NCBI GenBank assembly: GCA_029706075.1
Contig: JAINUG010000131.1
Coordinates: 1,612,001-1,676,000 of the forward strand
Origin: Aldrovandia affinis
Taxonomy: Eukaryota; Chordata; Actinopteri; Notacanthiformes; Halosauridae
DNA: 64,000 bases
Direction of reading: 5' to 3'
The position numbers were made by a program, and so were the translations under genes. Each line of letters opens with the position of its first letter. Within the stretch, counting starts at the first letter, position 1. The notes below the pieces were generated by a model. The model saw only the letters and a list, made by a program, of their open reading frames with translations. It did no database searches and was not told the DNA's origin. Below, one piece after another: positions 22,006 to 34,000 of this stretch.

Positions 22006-24551
22006 TGTATATTTTGTTTCAAATTAGATTTTAAAAGACGTACTATGAAATAGCAGGTATTTGCTTCTCAGGAAAAATGTAAAAAATTGAAAATTGAATT
22101 GACTGTAAATGTTAAAGTGAAATAAAGAATATTTCCGCATTTCCCTTGATGTTGGTTCATTGTCACCATGAGGAATGCAGCACTTTACAGTCAGGAACTG
22201 TATTACCATTCCACTCTGCCATTTAAACATTTAGCCTACCTCCAGGTAACAGTTGGAATGCAGTTATCAGATTTTCTTCTTAAGGAATAATACAATGGCC
22301 CCGTCTCATAATCTGAATATGTTTAGTTTGACAAAATTAAAGTTGAAACCAGGAGAAAGCTCTCAACCCACTGTCCACTTAGTCACACCCAAGAATTGAA
22401 CTGGGGCAGAGCATACCAATGCAGCCAACTTTTGCACATTTTAACTTGAGGGGGGTTGCATAGGTGTTTTAATGCCCTGAAATGCTTTAATGCTTCATGG
22501 AACTTAAGTCCTTTGTTTACTGTAAAAAAATGTGTTTACTGTAAAAAAATTGTAAAACAATTTGAAATCTCAATCTTCTTTCTGAGGTGGCATTTTCCCT
22601 TTGGAGAATGATATATGTACCTTTATCGGGTACCTTTATATGAAAAAGACTTGGCAGCAATCAATTGTTTCATACAGTGGATTAAATGAGCTTTTACAGG
22701 CTCTACCTTAGGTTAGGAGTTAATATAAATGTATTGACACAGAACTGTCCTGCTGCTGTCCTTATTTAATCATTTGCAGCATGCTTTATCAGAGAGCAAG
22801 GCCAGTGCTGACTGCAAAGATTCACTCACTGACCTACATTCAGAATAAGGGAGTCCAGCATGTGTAGAATCTTTAAAACATCAGTCACTTTATTCTACAC
22901 TGTAGAGTAAACCTTGGTACAAATTAACCCGCTACCATGCAATTTCGAATGAATTATTTTAGCAGAATTTAAAAAAAGAGATTACACATGTTAATCAAAT
23001 CCCTTGCCATCACAATTTGTCATTGGAACCTGGGCTGGGTTTTGTATACTCGTGTTGCTGCAAGGAAAAAAACAGCTTGTTGAAATAGCTAGACATGAGT
23101 GTGAGAATCTCTCAACATCGTGCTGTAGCACGTTTAGAAATTGTGAAAAAAGACGCCTAATTACTGGCGTGGGAATTTGGCTTCATGCGTGGTATGAAAT
23201 TGTGAAATAATCTGAAATGGATAACTCAAGGTAACGATCCGCAGGGACGACACCACACCCTTTCTCAAAAGATTAAGATTAAGGTCAATGGTATTGGAAT
23301 ATGTGGGGCACAAGATGTTAAGATTAGTTTTAATATGTCACGTTATCAGAGATTAACAGAGATTAAACAGCTCCTGTCCTCGTTATAAATGAACAATGTA
23401 GTGAATATCTTGTATGGTTTTTTTTGTGTTTGAACACTTACAAACACACGGATAGGAATATAGATAGATTTTTGACGTCGTTTACTAATTTCATTTAATT
23501 GATCTAAACCAACAACTTCAGAGACAGAAAATTGTTAAATTTATCATATTCTGTTTGCTTTACATTTGGGATGGATTACATATTGTGTTTCTATTTTATA
23601 TTGATATTACATATGAGGGCATTACTTATTTGAAATTAGATTGTGTATAGCCTAGCTAGAAAATCGCTGGCCCTTCTCATAACCATCCTAGGTCCTTTCG
23701 TGCTTGTGATCCTTTTAAACAAGTTGGCACGATAAATTATTTCCGTCTCAGGGTTGCCAAAATAACCAACCGCGACCCTTTCCTTACACAAATCGTCCCG
23801 CATTCGTGTGGTTTTCCTCTGCCCCTATTTACTCATCTTCTTTGAAAAAGCCTACCAAACAACTTTTTTTGTAACGTTATATTTTGTAATTAAATAGTTG
23901 AATTCCATAGAAGCTTTTCTGGCGCACAGCGTCCCAAAATGCTATATGCTATCTGGCAACAACACCTTCTGCGTCTCAACTGGAAGTGCAGCACATTACA
24001 TTATGTTCTGCATCACAGATATAAAAACGTAGATACCGCATTGGCTGCTGTTGTATGTCGCAGCGATACGTCTGCACGGCCATATTGGGGCCGGCATGAT
24101 CCGCGTCGGAACGCATGTGTATTGAGAGATGTAGACTTCCCCTGATACTCTTAACTCGCTTAATCCTCATCCAATTTTCTATTTGGCTGGTTATAAATGA
24201 AAGTTCAGAAGAACTTGATTTCACAGACCATCTATTTGTAAAAACGCCCATTTAACTGTTATACATGAGTTTTGTTATACAAAATATCAGAGCGTATTAC
24301 GTTTTTATTGTTTGGGGCTGCCAAGAAAGCAGGTGGTTCTTATAAACGTACTAGGTTGCCGGGTTCTGCGGAATTGTGACATTTGCAAATCAAGTAACCC
24401 CTATGTTATGCAGAAATGTCTCACGCTAACAAGCCAAATTTCACGAAAATGGGTTAAGAATTCAGCGAGTTACAGTCGATTTTTATCAGGGGAAGTCTGA
24501 ATCTCTTAATACACAAGCGTTTGTTTAGACGCGGATCTTGTCCGCGCAAAT

Positions 24552-24737
24552 ATGGCCGCCGCGCAGAGGCATCTGAACAGGGTCAATGAGGATCTAAGTT
24601 TCTATATCTATGCGCATTACACACCCAACCGGAACCGGAAACGGGTACTGTTTACGGTTCTGTTTCAAATAGTGGTCAACTGTGAAAACGGCAAGGGCTG
24701 GAATTATATTTTAAATAAAAGTAACGACGTCTTATAG
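24552..24737 (+). other. Small open frame of 61 codons upstream of eri1, coding status unknown
   Basis: ATGGCCGCCGCGCAGAGG opens a frame rich in Asn/Arg (YAHYTPNRNRKR), ending at 24,737. It lies 0.2 kb before the eri1 start. No domain is recognised and no good splice donor follows. It could be an upstream ORF, part of an eri1 leader exon or chance. Confidence 0.2.
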
Positions 24738-24850
24738 CTTATTTAGACCTTCCGCCATGTGAAGCTGTAGAGACTAATTCTACTTGTATATGACAGAATC
24801 TACAACTTAATTTAGGCTGGTAAGGCGCTGTGATAAAGTAGTGGTAACTA

Positions 24851-24858
24851 GGCGGGAA
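24851..24858 (+). promoter_or_regulatory. E2F-type site in the eri1 promoter
   Basis: GGCGGGAA, followed by GAGCGCGCGAAG, lies about 95 bases upstream of the eri1 start codon. It matches the E2F consensus in a TATA-less GC-richer patch. ERI1 acts on replication-dependent histone mRNA, so S-phase (E2F) control would fit. That link is inference. Confidence 0.45.
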
Positions 24859-24952
24859 GAGCGCGCGAAGAAGAGTTGACCATAATAAACGGGTTTAGTT
24901 AGCTTATCAGCAGCAGATCATTAAACATTAACATTAAACGTACTTGCTCATT

Positions 24953-25036
24953 ATGGAGGATCAAAAGGAAAATATATTTGACACGGATGGAAATGTGAAA
25001 GTGTGTCATGACCCAGAGGAAGACCGACATATTCAT
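24953..25036 (+). CDS. eri1: eri1 coding exon 1
   Basis: 28 codons from ATGGAGGATCAA, ending at donor CAT|GTACGT in phase 0. It encodes the acidic, poorly conserved N-terminus. Confidence 0.8.
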
Positions 25037-28000
25037 GTACGTATCAACTAGATCGCTAACGTTATATCTGCACAGCCTAGTAGTAGATGGCTATGAGCTA
25101 AGCTACAATACCGTATAGAGATGAGCTGTAACCGAAACAACGGGAATAGATAATAACGTGACCGTCAAATTAATCAGTTTACGTTGTATATATTTGGAGT
25201 CAGCTAGCGAAGGTTGACTTATGTTTAAATTACTCTATCCGTCACCTTGTTAGCTACCTCTAGATGGCTCACCCACACGTTAACGTAGATAGCAAGCTAT
25301 AGTTAGTCAAACCTTTGACACGTGAGCCACTTGGCAACCATAGCTAGCTCGCTAATATTATAAATAAATGTTTTACTTTCTTTTGTTCAGACAATGAGAT
25401 AAAAAGTTGTAGATTTTACCTTATTATCGCTAATATTATGTTAGATACTTAATTTTTCTCCAGCAATACTTTAAGTAACTATCAAAAGCGAAATGATTAA
25501 CCCTTTATCCATACCTAGTTAGGGTTTTTAATGAGTATATGTGTAATTGTGATTTTACCTAGTCAGCAGCGTGCAGTGCTGCGTCTTTCTTGGGTATGAC
25601 AATGACGTCACCAGTTGATCTAGGTTCTGGACCAACCGAACCGAAGAGGGTAATGGTCACAAGGTTTTCCTGACTGCTGACAGTTTTTAGACAATCATAC
25701 CTAAAAAATGCTTCAGTGTAGTTGGTCATAAAGAAATACAATTTCTTGTCAGACCATACAAAAATGTATGTTCTGTCCCCCATCAGGCCAAACCTTGCAG
25801 CCGGATATGTGGTCATGCAGAAGATGTGGAAACTCCTGCGCCCTCAGTCAAAGGCGAGTTCAGCGACCCTGTGTATAAAGAGATCGCCCTCGCCAACGGT
25901 CATATCAACCGCATGAATAAAGATGAACTTCGGGCAAAGCTAGCAGAGTTGAAGCTTGACACACGGTAAGAAGATGCATGAAGGTAGCTGCAGTTTCACA
26001 GGGAGGGGAAAAAAAAGATTTTTAGCAAGGCCCCTCTCTGTTGTGTTTCATTAATGGAGAATTATGCATTCTTTGTATTATTTGAATAATGGCTGGTGTT
26101 GTATGAGTTATACGTGTTTCCATGCCTTATTTTTTAATGTTTTCATACAAAATGACCTGTCTGTCCATTTACAGTGCATCCGGAAGGTATTCATATCGCT
26201 TCACTTTTTCCACATTTTATGTTACAGCCTTATTCCAAAATGGATTAAATGTATTTATTTTCTCAAAATTCTACACACAATACCCCATAATGACAAAGTG
26301 AAAAAAGTTTTTTAGAAATGTAAATGTATTAAAAATAGAAAACTAAAATATCACATGTACATAAGTATTCACTCCGTTTGCTATGACACTCAAAATTGAG
26401 CTCAGGTGCATCCTGTTTCCACTGATCATCCTTGAGATGTTTCTACAACTTGATTGGAGTCCACCTGTGGTAAATTCAATTGATTGGACATGATTTGGAA
26501 AGGCACACACCTGTCTATATAAGGTCCCACAGTTGACAGTGCATGTCAGAGCACAAACCAAGCCATGAAGTCAAAGGAATTGTCTGTAGACCTCCAAGAC
26601 AGGATTGTATCAAGGCACAGATCTGGGGAAGGGTACAAAAAAAAATTCTGCAGCATTGAAGGTCCCAACGAGCACAGTGGTCTCCATCATTTGTAAATGG
26701 AAGAAGTTTGGAACCACCAGGACTCTTCCTAGAGCTGGACGCCTGGCCAAACTGAGCAATCGGGGGAGAAGAGCCTTGGTCAGGGAGGTGACCAAGAACC
26801 CGATGACAGAGCTCCAACGTTCCTCTGTGGAGATGGGAGAACCTTCCAGAAGGACAACCATCTTTGCAGCACTCCATCAATCAGGCCTTTATGGTAGAGT
26901 GGTCAGACGGAAGCCACTCCTCAGTAAAAGGCACATGACAGCCCGCTTGGAGTTTGCCAAAAGGCACTTAAAGGACTCTCAGGCCATGAGAAACTAAATT
27001 CTCTGGTCTGATGAATCCAAGATTGAACTCTTTGGCCTGAATGCCAAGCGTCATGTCTGTAGGAAAGCAGGCACCGCTCATCACCTGGCCAATACCATCC
27101 CTACAGTGAAGCATGGTGGTGGCAGCATCATGCTGTGGGGATGTTTTTCAGTGGCAGGAACTGGGAGACTAGTCAGGATTGAGGGAAAGATGAATGCAGC
27201 AATGTACAGAGAGATCCTTGATGAAAACCTGCTCCAGAGCGCTCTGGACCTCAGACTGGGGCGAAGGTTCACCTTCCAACAGGACAACGACCCTAAGCAC
27301 AGAGCCAAGATAACAAAGGAGTGGCTTGGCAAGTCTGTGAATGTCCTTGAGTGGCCCAGCCAGAGCCCAGACTTGAACCCAATTGAACATCTCTGGAAAG
27401 ATCTGAAAATTGCTGTGCACCGACGCTCTCCATCCAACCTGATGGAGCTTTAGAGGATCTGCAAAGAAGAATGGGAGAAACTGCCCAAAAATAGGTGTGC
27501 CAAGCTTGTAGCATCATACTCAAGAAGACTTCAGGCTGTAATTGCTGCCAAATGTGCTTCAACAAAGTATTGAGTAAAGGATGTGAATACATATGCACAT
27601 GTGATATTTGAGTGTTTTATTTTTAGTAAATGTGCAAAAATGTCTAAAAAACGTTTTTCACTTTGTCATTATGGGGTATTGTGTGTAGAATTTTGAGAAA
27701 AAAATGAATTTAATCCATTTTGGAATAAGGCTGTAACATAACAAAATGTGGAAAAAGTGAAGCGATATGACTACTTTCCGGATGCACTGTATATGGCCGT
27801 CATTGTTACAATGTTATGTTCACTTCACCTGACAGACCTTGGCTTATAATATAATACATGCCATTTAGCAGACCCTTTTATCCAAAGCGACTTAGAGTAG
27901 TGAATGTATACATTTTTCAGTATATGTGGTCTCAGTGGGAATCAAACCCACATCATGGGTCACCATTGCCAACAACATGCTGTACCTACTGAGCCACACA

Positions 28001-31000
28001 GAACCATCATATCTGGGACTTTTTGCACACAGAAGCATTTAATGGTGCTGTATAAAGCTTTTCTTCCTTGAAAGTGTGATTAAATATCCATGGTAAATCA
28101 TTAGTTATGATACAAGTAACTGCAAAAATAAAGGAAACATTTGAGTGATACTGGTGGCTCTGTGATGGTGTGGGGTGCATTTTTCTGGCATGGTGGCATA
28201 TGGTCAAGCCCTTAAAGGGTAAGGTAAACGTCAATAAATACAAAGCCATTCTGAGTGATCAGCTTCATCCTATGGTGAAGCATTTCTATCCTGATGGGTG
28301 TGGTGTCTTTTAGGATGACAATCCCCCCATCCACAGAGCACAAGTGGTCACTGAATGGTTTGATGAACTCGAAAATTATGACCATATGCCATGGTTGTCT
28401 CAGTCACCAGATCTCAATCCAATTGAAACAGTGTTTCCCACAACCATCAACAAAACGGCAAATGGGAATTTCTTCTGGAAAAATGGTGTTGCATCCCTCC
28501 AATAGCATTCCAGATACTTGTAGAATCTGCCAAGGTGCACTGACACACTTCTGGCAGCTTGTGGTGGCCCAATGTTCTATTAAGAAACTTTATGTTGGTG
28601 TTTCTTTTATTTTGGCACCTACCTGTACATGAATGTTCTGTGACTGTGTGCACCTGCCGAGGCCCTGCCCTTCTGCCTGTCATCGATTCAACTGAAATTT
28701 GGGACGGTTTTGGCCATACACCATTTGCTGTGGGTGTGTAACTTGTAACAAGGCCCACCCACAGACCCAGAATACATATGGCTAGCTCTCTAGTGAATTG
28801 CGAGTCCTTCTCCCTGCCTTTCTCCCCTGCCCTTGCTTGGCTTGATTGACTGCAATTTCATGCCCCCAATTAGCAAATTAGCTATGTAAAAAGCCTCTAG
28901 TATAATCATGTTAGCTGGCTCACTGTAGCTAGGTGCAAGGAACTTACTCAGTGTACCTTACTAGCTTGAATAACAAACAGTATTTTGAGCTAACCTAGCT
29001 AAAGGTTAAAGTTACATTACAGTAACCATTGCTGAATAGGAACACATTACTTTTGCTATTAAGTCTGGGAACCAAGTTACCTTGGTGGAAAGCATTTTAT
29101 TGACTGAATTACAGATATAACCTGTGCAGTTTCCTTGTGCCAAACGAGTGCAAGATTCTTGCTGTGAGAGGCATCTAGGATGTGCAACTTTCAATGTGGC
29201 TTTCAGTCAAGCCAAGTGGGGGTGGGGGAGAAGCTGCTCACTACACTGCCACTGGGGCGAAATGTTTTACAGAGCACCTTTACATGTCTGCAGGATAGCT
29301 TTTCTACATTTCTACATTCTACATTTATAACAAGGTTTATGTCAGTGTTAACTTGTGAATGTGCATTTCACATACATTTGTGCGGATGACATTTTCTGAT
29401 GCACCACCTCAAACACGTCTTCAAACTCCACCGATAGACACGGAGCATTTGCAAGTGTGAATCTCCTGCACACGTAGTCCACTCTTCACTGTGTTTCAGT
29501 ACTTGCTCAGTCCTCACAGTTTAGGATGTTGTGTCTCTTGTACAGCTTTGCATGTTTAATCTACATGATTGCAACACCTTTTGCTCTATAAGGGGGGTGA
29601 AGGACGTGCTGAAGAAACGGTTGAAGAGCTACTACAAGAAGCAGAAGCTGATGCAGGTCGTTCTGGAGCGTGGGCCAACAGACACTTACTACGACTACAT
29701 CTGCATTGTGGACTTTGAGGCTACCTGCGAAGAGAATAACCCACCCAACTTCTTACACGAGATCATTGAGTTCCCCATGGTCCTGGTCAACACGCACACG
29801 CTAGAGATTGTGAGTCAGCAAGGGATTGGGCTGGGAATACTCCAATATTCGTTGTCAAAAACACCTGTAAAAATTGTAATAACGTTTCGTAATTAGCCAA
29901 TGGATATAATAAATAAATGGGGCCAATCTGCTCAAATACAAAGGCAGAAACATTTTGAGTTATTAGAATAGGCTAATATAAAAAACCGACAGTAGCTTAT
30001 ATCCTATTCTCTAGCTTTCAAATTGAGCAACTAGGCTTCGCCTTAGCCTATAGATTCAAGTATGATTTATTTTGTTCATAAATAAATAGTCAAAATGAAA
30101 AGTTAACAAAAAGACTGTACAGCACAGTCAAATAGAAAGGCCTACTTTTAGTGGTCTAGACCACTCTCTTCAGGTTATGCAACAGGAACACAAGTTTTTG
30201 GCAGCAATATATTTCTTGTTTTGTTGACTATGTAACCAGCCTTGGAGAATATTCACTCTGCAGCCGTTGAGCTTGCAGGAATGCAAAGAATGTGTTTGGC
30301 TGCCAACGCCAGTTGTGGATAGTGGTACATGTTTCTTTGCCGCCCCACAAGTAGCCCAGGGTCCACTTACCTTTGTCCCTTACGTACTCGTCCGATGGTG
30401 AGAAACTAAAGCGGTCATACATGGCTATTTATAACTCCGCAGTTGAATTAATAATAGGCCTATCTACTAAGAATAATTAGACCTATGCTGACAAAAATGT
30501 ATTGTGTTATTGGCCTTAATGAACCAATTTTGCAACAAGTTGTTATTGTGCTAAAAAAACACACAAAAAACTAACCATCCGAATGCTGAATTGGGATTCG
30601 AATACAAACATTTTCTATGTACGTACAGGTAGCTGCAAACATAAAGGAAACACTTGAGTAAATGAGGGATATATATTATATTCCGGGGCCCAGATTAGCA
30701 GTCGTCCTATCGTCTCAGGCGATTATAAATTAAGAAGGACGACCTTTGATTTTCCAAGTGGTCGTCCTGCTGAGGAGTTTAGGATTTTATTATTTTTTAA
30801 ATGACCTAACAGGAACTATTTCTGTTTTACACTCACATCGTAACAAACAGGACATGCATGGATATTCAAAAATATTTCCGAAGTTCCAAATGGGAAAAGC
30901 GGCACATTGTCACTTGCATGCAGTCTGCTCACCGCGTTTGTTGTTGTTGCTATGCCAGACTCTGCAGCAGTCAAGAACCAGCTAGTTAGTTAGCTAGCTA

Positions 31001-34000
31001 ACGTTAGCGTTCACGGGCATTGGATATCGATATTTGTCGTTGTTAGTTGCTTGCTAATACAAGGCTTAGTAAGTGATCATGCATTTATCACTTACCAGGC
31101 CTTGAATTGGCAAGCAATATCCATGAACACTAGCTAGCTAGTTACTGTCTATATTCAGTTCACTGAGCCCTCCCGTCAGGCTAAAGAATCGCTGTGATTT
31201 TCCTGCAGTGATTTCTCATCTCCGTCCTACAGTCCAAGCACAAATCATTCCCACATCCCTGCTCGGTTAAATCTAGGAATGATTAGCTAGCTATTACGTT
31301 AGCTGCCATACCACACTCCAGTTGGGAATGGAAAAATCTCTCGTTTGAATCCCGACTAGAGTGTACTTTATGATATACTGTACAGTCAGAACACTAGTCG
31401 CTAACGCCACCTGCGGGCACCCGTCAGAGCTTCTCTGCTACACAGTCCCATGAGCACATGCTGCACAAGTCAAACATAAATATCCATGTAGAAAATAAAT
31501 AATGATAACCGTCGTGTCTATCTTTGGGCTACATACGACGTAGTGATCGCATTTTCAAAGATGTGGAGATTTATTGAGGGTGCAAGTCCACCCCCACTAA
31601 AAAGGCTAAAACCAAAGAAGATCAGCTAAAAACTCAGCGAAAATATGATTCAGAGAGCAGAGATCGCACCTTCCAGGAAAATTTGAAGGTGAATAGACTA
31701 AGGACAAGTAACTTTTAGGAAGGACAAGTACCTTTTCTAAGATACTTGCCCTTTGACAAGTATGACTTTTATCCTAATCTGGGCCCCTGTATATTGAAAG
31801 CAGGTACTTCCACACAGGTGTAGTTCCTGAGTGAATTAAGCAGTCAACATCCCATCATGCTTAGGGTCATGTATAAAGATGCTGGGCAGGCCCAGTTGCC
31901 CATTATTTTGGCCTACATGGCTGGAAGAAGAGATCTCAGTGAAAGAGGGGTGATTGTTGGGGTACATTTGGCAGGAGCTTCAGTGACAGACTGCTCAACT
32001 TGCTGATGTTTCACAAGGAACAGTGGCTAAGGTGCTGTTGGCATAGAAGTCTGAGGGAAAGAAAAACTAGGAGAAACTGGTCCAAAGCACATACTGGACT
32101 GGACTGGACTGTGATGTCCGTGCAGTGGTTCCAGATGCAAGGCAAAACAGATGAGCAATTCTGAATCAGTTGACTGCAAATTTCAATCTAGGGCATGAGC
32201 ATGCAGTTTCGTCAAGAACAGTCCCACTTCACAGATGGGTATACTATGGTCTAGTTGATTGACTGTGGCAACTAGGGGGTTGGAAAGATGGCAGTTTTTT
32301 CCAAAAGTAATGGTATGGGTGAAAGAAAAGCACAGTGCGCCTGATTTCAAAATGTTTAATGTAAACCAAGGCATCTGCATTGCATTATTGCATATAGCAC
32401 TAACAAACGTCACAAATACGTTTTTCGAAAAACATTGCTTTGTCACTGCGCATTGATTATTTTGATTTCTAGTTCTCTGGCCTCATAGGTCTATGCTTAC
32501 ATTTATGTCATTAAATCCATTGTGGTACATTTTTGTTCTCCCAGCCATTGTGTTGGCTATGCTTCAAAATGGAATATGTTTCATTTTTAAACCTTGCAAA
32601 ATATTTTTGCTCAACCTATTGCACCTTTTAACTACAATACCACTGTGTACAATCTTTAGTTTGGCTTAAAATTCACTAATCCACACTTTAAATGTATATT
32701 AATTGATGATTTGGCTGATGTATTGGTCGTTTATCTAAGCGAAAAATGAAAGAAAAGTTAGGATATTATGTTTATACAAAAACAAAAGCCAATATAAATT
32801 AACATTTTTACATTTTAGACATTTAGCAGATGCTCTTATCCAGAGCAACTTACAGAAAGTGCATTTATACATGGTAAGATCAACCATGGTTAGTGCAAGA
32901 GATCAGTGTAGTAATACAGCAATAGACATCATTGCTGGCAGCTGCAAACCATACCTGTAACACAGGGAAAGAAAAGGAGGGGTTTTCCTTCACATTTTTA
33001 ACTGCAAATGTTGCATAAATGTATACTGTTGAGACAGTTGTTTCAAAGAACCATATAACTTAAGATGTCCAAGCTCCAGGGGTCTTGAGTAATTCAGCAG
33101 TGATATTCTTATGGGCCTTGCATCAAAGGACTTTTTTCCCCCCTTTATTAAAATGGCTCTTTATAAAAGACACACTGAGCTCAGACCTGACACCTGTATC
33201 CATGAGTATTGAGTATGAGTATTTGCACTGATTTCAAAATATAAATTGCAAAACGCACATTTCAAATTGCACGTACAGCCTGGGGAATTTCAGTCACATT
33301 TCACAATATGTGTAATGTTGTTAGGTCTTGCAACAATCAAGACGAAGGCCTATTTCATAACAATATCCCATGTCCTATTTATCAAAAAAATGGAAAGAAT
33401 AATAAATAATTTGCACATGCTCCTTGTAAAGTGGTATGATACGGGTGTGTTCTAACCTGGCTGGGTATTTCAGCAACACATTTTGTGTGGTACTCTTTTC
33501 CTGTGACTTGAGTATTATATACATGTTCACAGATTTTCATGGTCAGGTTGTTGTTTTTTTCTGGTAACTTAACAATCTATATTTACTAAACAAATTTGAA
33601 AGGTATATAAGATGTAGAAGACGACCAGCCAAGTTTGTTGCAATCCATGTGATGATGTAATTTCCAAATGGCTTTGTTTCAAAATAAATACTGAAAGAGG
33701 GTGCTGAAAGATTTGAAGCAATGCTGCTGTTAATGATTCATTATTTATTCTGTTCATTCTGTTTCAGGAAGACACATTTCAGGAGTATGTCAAACCAGAG
33801 AAGAACATTCAGCTTTCAGACTTCTGTGTGCGATTGACAGGAATTACACAGGTTTGCTGTGGCCACCTTCTGCCATCACCCAAATGATAACAACCTTTTG
33901 ATTCAAAACTGATTGCTTTTCATTATTTTTATTTGATTACGATGAATTGGACTGATTGGGCAAACAGTACCAAATGATAATCAATGAACAGATGAGTAAA

